Below, piece by piece: positions 59,388-64,000 of a stretch of 64,000 nucleotides of DNA. The stretch lies in contig NC_083344.1 in the NCBI RefSeq assembly GCF_019175385.1, positions 57,660,782 through 57,724,781 of the forward strand. Reading direction: 5' to 3'. A program made the translations under genes and the position numbers. The stretch's first letter is position 1. Each line of letters opens with the position of its first letter. Below the pieces are notes generated by a model. It saw only the letters and a program-made list of their open reading frames with translations. It did not search any database and had not been told where the DNA came from. This DNA comes from Lycium barbarum. Taxonomy: Eukaryota; Streptophyta; Magnoliopsida; Solanales; Solanaceae.

Positions 59388-61289
59388 TGTTATATCCCAA
59401 ATTTTTGTACGTTGGATTATTCGTAAGCTAATCGACATAAGTTCAAGGATAAGATTATTTTTGAAATATGAGACAAGGATTTTTTAATCCCGATTTTAAT
59501 AGTGCACGGTTTGCAAATTGATTACAATTAGTGTGGAAACATTAGTGAAGATTAGGGATTAATTAACCATGATCATATTATTAAGTGGGGATTAATGATT
59601 AATTAACTTAATTAGACCACTAAGTGGGCCCCACTAAAAACGTGGCTGAATTTGATTGGAGCATGGATGATGACATGCTAATGGGACACATGTCAAGTGG
59701 GCTGGCCACATGTCAACAAGGCTGGCTGCCAATATATATGTTGTGATGACTAAGGCTTTTATATATAATCATCTTCATATTTTATTTGAAAGAAATACAC
59801 CACCAACCAGCCATGGCAGTTCACGGCCAACTCTAAAAATGAAAAAGGAAGAGAATTATAACTCCATAAAAGTGTTCTAAACGTCCCAAGAAGGCAGCAA
59901 GTTAGGATTTAAATTGAGGAAGAAGAAATGGTGCAATTGGTGCAAGTGATTGTAGGATCTGTCCTAACTTATTTGAGGTAAGATTTATTCTTCTTATGGT
60001 GTAATTGGAGTAGATGATGTTGTAATTGAGAGATTAACTCTTATTAAGTGGAATTGGAAGTAAGAAAATTGCATGATTATTGTTGGTGTTGTAAGTGGGC
60101 AAAATTGGAGTTGTTCCAATTAGATTGGGTTTGATTGTTGTTGTTGTTGTTATTATTGTCATGGATTATGTGTTAAAAGTGAAGGAATCTTGATATTTAA
60201 AGTTGTAGTTGTTTATATGAGATTGTTGAAATATGAATTGGATTAGATGTTCATGAGGTTAGGGGCTGTTCTTGTTGAGTTGAAGGATTAAAAGTGTGGT
60301 TATACGTATGTATATGTGTTTTTGTTCTTGTTGTTCATGGTGATATCATACTCTTCTCCATGTATTTGTGATCTTGCGAAGTAAAGGTCGAAAATTGTAT
60401 TTTCGATGTTGTAGTTTCGGTGGACTGTTTTGAGCTTGTTGTTAAAATGATATTGAAGTAGTTTTCTTGTACATAGATGGTAGTTGATGTTGATTTCGTG
60501 TTGTTGTTGATATGGATCCTAAATTTGGAATAAAGAAGTGTATAGGGTATCGTATACGAAGCGTATGTTGGTCTGTTTGGTGTATAATCTTAGATGTTGA
60601 TGATTTGAGTTGAAAAAGGATTAAGAGAGGTTATTGGGTTGTTGTCGTTGTTGTTGGTCTTGTTGATTGAGTGGTGATTGTTGAATATTAGGGGAAATGA
60701 TGTCCGTTTCATTTTCGAACCGAATTATCATTGATGTACATGATATACGAAAGCCCTCTAAAGTTGTGTACGTATCCTTATGGTTATAGGTTTGGCATAC
60801 TAATTGTGAAAAGTTCGTGATTAAGTTGAGTTCCTTGGATGACATAAGGTATGTAAAGCTAACCCTTCTTTCTTTTTGGCATGATCTATGTGAGACAAAT
60901 AGATGACGAAAGTATAAACTCCAAAGAAGCTCCTTTTCTTAGAGACACTAGGATGGCTAATGTTCTTGATTTCCAGAAGCTATTTCATTATGTCTTGATA
61001 CGTATCTATGATTCTTGAAGTTCTATTGGATATAATCCATAGTGACATTCGAGGAGTACTTGACATGTCTGTTGTCTTTAATACTCAAGTGTTAGTTCAT
61101 TCTACTTATTCTATTGAGTCTCAGATGATGATTTAGTTTGCATATGGTTGCTCACTACTCTGCTCGTGCATGCCGTTAATATATCTTTCACCGAGACCCG
61201 GGCCGGGTATGTTTTCATGCACAGTTTCACTACATTTTTCATTGAGTCCCTTACTAGAGGGCCGGGTACGTATATATATATATATATAT
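59388..61289 (+). repeat. E7 3' LTR, interrupted
   Basis: Starts TGTTATATCCC and is closely related to LTR D. TATA-like box (about 59757-59768), donor GAG|GTAAGA (G at 59978), AAG|GTATGT (G at 60849), first mini-hairpins (61190-61270). At a TA run (61271-61289) it is interrupted by a minus-strand LTR. Confidence 0.88.
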
Positions 61290-64000
61290 TGTCACGACCC
61301 AACCCCGTGGGCCGTGACCGGTGCCCTAGGTGGGCACCTATACGTACCCGATACCCAGATTAGCAAATTAACAGAATAATAATATAATAACATTAGTGAA
61401 TACTACAGAAATTAACAGAAAGGTAGGCTTGGCACACATAGGCCGAGAAGGCCGTCATAGAACAAAATACCCCAAACGTATGTACAGAACCCACACAGAT
61501 ATATCCACAGACCTCTACAGAACATAACACAGTCATAAGACAGGACAGGGCCCCGTCATACCCAGAATACTGTACACATCCAGATAGTGGTGTCAGACTG
61601 TACCAAAATATGGGCTCTGAAGAAGAGAGCGCCCCAAAATAGCAGTAATAGGATCCTAGACGTGTGGATCGGCAAACCTGTCGTCTGTACCTGCGCGGCA
61701 TAAAAACGCAGCCCCCGAAGAAAGGGGGTCAGTACGAAATATGTACTGAATATGTAAAGCAGAATTACAGAAGCATAAACCATAACAGATTCAGAAAACT
61801 GAGTAGAAAATCCTGAGTGTCATATGCATATTTTCAAAACAGACAGAGTATGTACAAAATCATATGTCATATCATATCCGGCCCCAGCCATGGGGCTCGG
61901 CAGACAGAACGTGGTCACCCTCCCGACATCGGTGCCACAACAGATAGGAATCAGAAAAAGGGGGCGTGGCCCCGTATCATAAAATGTCATATCAGAATGG
62001 CCATAACAGATCAGATCAGAACCGGCGGACATGGCACATCATACTCCACAGACCCATGTACGCGTATACCTGCCCCCTCACCTCGGGGCGCGGCGAACAA
62101 TGCAGAAGATTACGCTTGACAACATATCCTGGCCCGGGCTCAGTGTGGGAAACGTTGGGACATCCACGAATAGAGTAGTGAGAAACTAATGCAATTTTTA
62201 AAACGTCATAATTATCTTCAAAGACTCGACGAAGCGTATCGAAGACGAATAAATCAAATGGAATAAAACGGGATCAGAATAACACATTTCGTATGTCAAA
62301 ATAAATTACGGAAGTATAGCTTTCCCGAAGTCATACCGGGTATCAAAATAATTCATTAGGCTTGATAGAATATTTAAACCACATTCTTTAGATAATTTAA
62401 AGGTAGTCAACACATTTTCTTTCAAAAATTTGCTTAAAAAGGAAGCCTTGACTCATAAGGGTAAAATCGTAATTAGCGGGCCCGCCTCGGGACAAACAAG
62501 GCGGCGGGCTCAAATAGTGTTCTTTAACCATATGGAGTCACCTAAAAAGGTTCTACGGACATTCGGCGACGTTTCGAGTAGTTTGAAGCAAAGGTGCCTT
62601 ATTTCAAGCAAAGGGCACCAAAGATGTTCAATTCCATTGAAGGAAAAACGGAAAATTTCCTTTGCGGATTCCGAGGGCCACGAGGTCCTTCGAGGCCCGG
62701 ATCCGACCCTAACTCACTAAAGGCATGCCAAGGGAAGTAATAGGGTTGCTTTACATACCTTTCACGCTCCTAACGCCTTCCAAAAGTCGCTTCCCGTTTC
62801 GTCGAAAAACTGCAAATGGTCAAGTTTACCATTTGTAAGCCATAATTACCAAAGTCTCAATTTAATGCAAATTTGGCTACCGAAATTTCGGCAGCACTTC
62901 CCCTATACATATAGCACCCCGAGAATTTAACTCGGCTATAATTCATCAACAACAACCCAAACAACAACATTAATGCCAACAATGAACATTAAAGGCACAA
63001 TTATCCTTCAACTAGCAATTTTTCTCACAAGTTAACTTAATTATCAATCCAACCCAAATTTTCGAATTAACATTATAATCTCACATCCATTATCATTTAA
63101 GATCATCACCACATAACTTTAGAGGCATATCATACCATTTCTCTTAGGATATACACTTGATATACAAGATATACACTTTTCCGCCAAAAGTATAACTTAT
63201 GCAAAACATCAAATCTTTGGCATATGATTTCATAACAAGTTTCCAACTTCCAAATACCTCAATGAACATCATAATTCACAACCAAACACTTCATTTCCTT
63301 AACGTCGGAAAATCATACTAAAACGACATAAGTTCCTACCTTCCAATTCAATACAAACTTATATCATACTAACGTCGTTCACATTACAAACATCACAATA
63401 CCAACACTCTAAAACATTAAACAAACTTAATCCATTTTATTCTCAAACCACATACACCACACGGCCAAGTGCTATTGTTAGCCATTCAATCAAATTTATT
63501 CCACTTTCATTCTCAACATGAATTCCATCACATTCATAACTAGAATACAACATAATTTCAACACATTTGTGGCTATACATCATATATATACATACGGCTA
63601 CACACTCACACACACACCCACTTTGCAAACTTCCATTTCTTCATACAATAAGCACATTTCCACATACTACAACACAAATAAGGCTCAACAACACAATAAC
63701 AAGGTAGAAATTCTTACCTTTTCTTCAAGTCTCCTTCACTTGAATATATGATCACCTTGGAGATTCTAGTGCTCCCCACTCCAATCCAACTATACCAAGA
63801 TGCAAAGGAACCTTGAATTAGTAGGAATTTAACAAGAAATGAATTTTTGAAGCAAGATTTTGGATGGCTAAATTTGGAGGGCAAACCCGAAACCCTCCTC
63901 TCTCTCTCTTATTTTTTTTGCTCTTACTTGTTCTTGCTTCTAATGGATTAATATGAAGACTTGGTCTTCTCTTATAATTAGTGGTCACATGTCTTGCACA
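61290..64000 (-). mobile_element. LTR of the F/E8 type, cut by window end
   Basis: Starts TGTCACGACCC inside the TA run of the E7 LTR. Triple hairpin (61690-61753), GTATGT (plus 62753-62758), CCGAAATTTCGG (62880-62891), donor GTAAGA (plus 63712-63717). Its far end, and whether it is a solo LTR or a whole element, lie outside the window. Small ORFs are not conserved coding. Confidence 0.9.

Overview
The window is plant nuclear DNA, most likely from a Solanaceae species. The evidence is chromodomain-bearing Ty3/gypsy polyproteins, initiator tRNA-Met primer sites (TGGTATCAGAGC), 2.4-3.4 kb LTRs of the TGTCACGACCC/CGGGATATAACA type, A+T-rich spacers and no prokaryotic gene structure. The family assignment is inference. 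I see no host gene, rRNA, tRNA or CRISPR. Nearly every base belongs to nested, rearranged and decayed LTR retrotransposons, as in pericentromeric or interstitial heterochromatin.

Layout, with element names used only here. 1-5143: a minus LTR (A) holding a nested solo LTR (C), then plus LTR B. 5144-15148: element E1 gag-pol (+), broken by solo LTR D (8668-14516), which is itself broken by solo LTR F (9042-12096). 15149-17828: element E2 pol-gag (-), fused tail to tail with E1. 17829-26020: second copy of A (with nested C) and B. 26021-34145: element E3 gag-pol (+), broken by solo LTR G (28963-32369). 34146-38536: element E4 (-), heavily rearranged. 38537-46807: a different chromovirus family (E6) with a non-autonomous relative (E5) lodged in its gag; E5 carries two unrecognised ORFs. 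46808-48682: LTR H. 48683-61289: element E7 (+) interrupted by E8 (-, 48748-58189), the only element here with both LTRs and a long open pol. 61290-64000: another minus LTR.

Five insertions have clear 5-bp target duplications: gatac (D), caaac (F), cttag (C), gtgag (G) and ctcta (E8). All coding regions carry stops, frameshifts or lost catalytic residues, so nothing here looks autonomous.

The most interesting signals are in the LTRs and leaders. (1) A strong splice donor AG|GTAAG about 220-370 nt downstream of a TATA-like box recurs in 12 of 13 LTR copies. An acceptor TTTCAG|AA sits directly before the gag ATG in both elements whose gag start survives. This predicts a ~1.93 kb leader intron that would separate gag mRNA from packageable RNA. 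(2) Between that donor and the LTR end lie a variable-number series of mini-hairpins and a triple hairpin whose arms covary between LTR subfamilies. (3) A 20.8-20.9 kb direct repeat ends exactly at an LTR terminus and carries a nested LTR at the same site in both copies, with primer sites facing inward from both ends. (4) E5 has an uncharacterised two-ORF cassette where gag should be.
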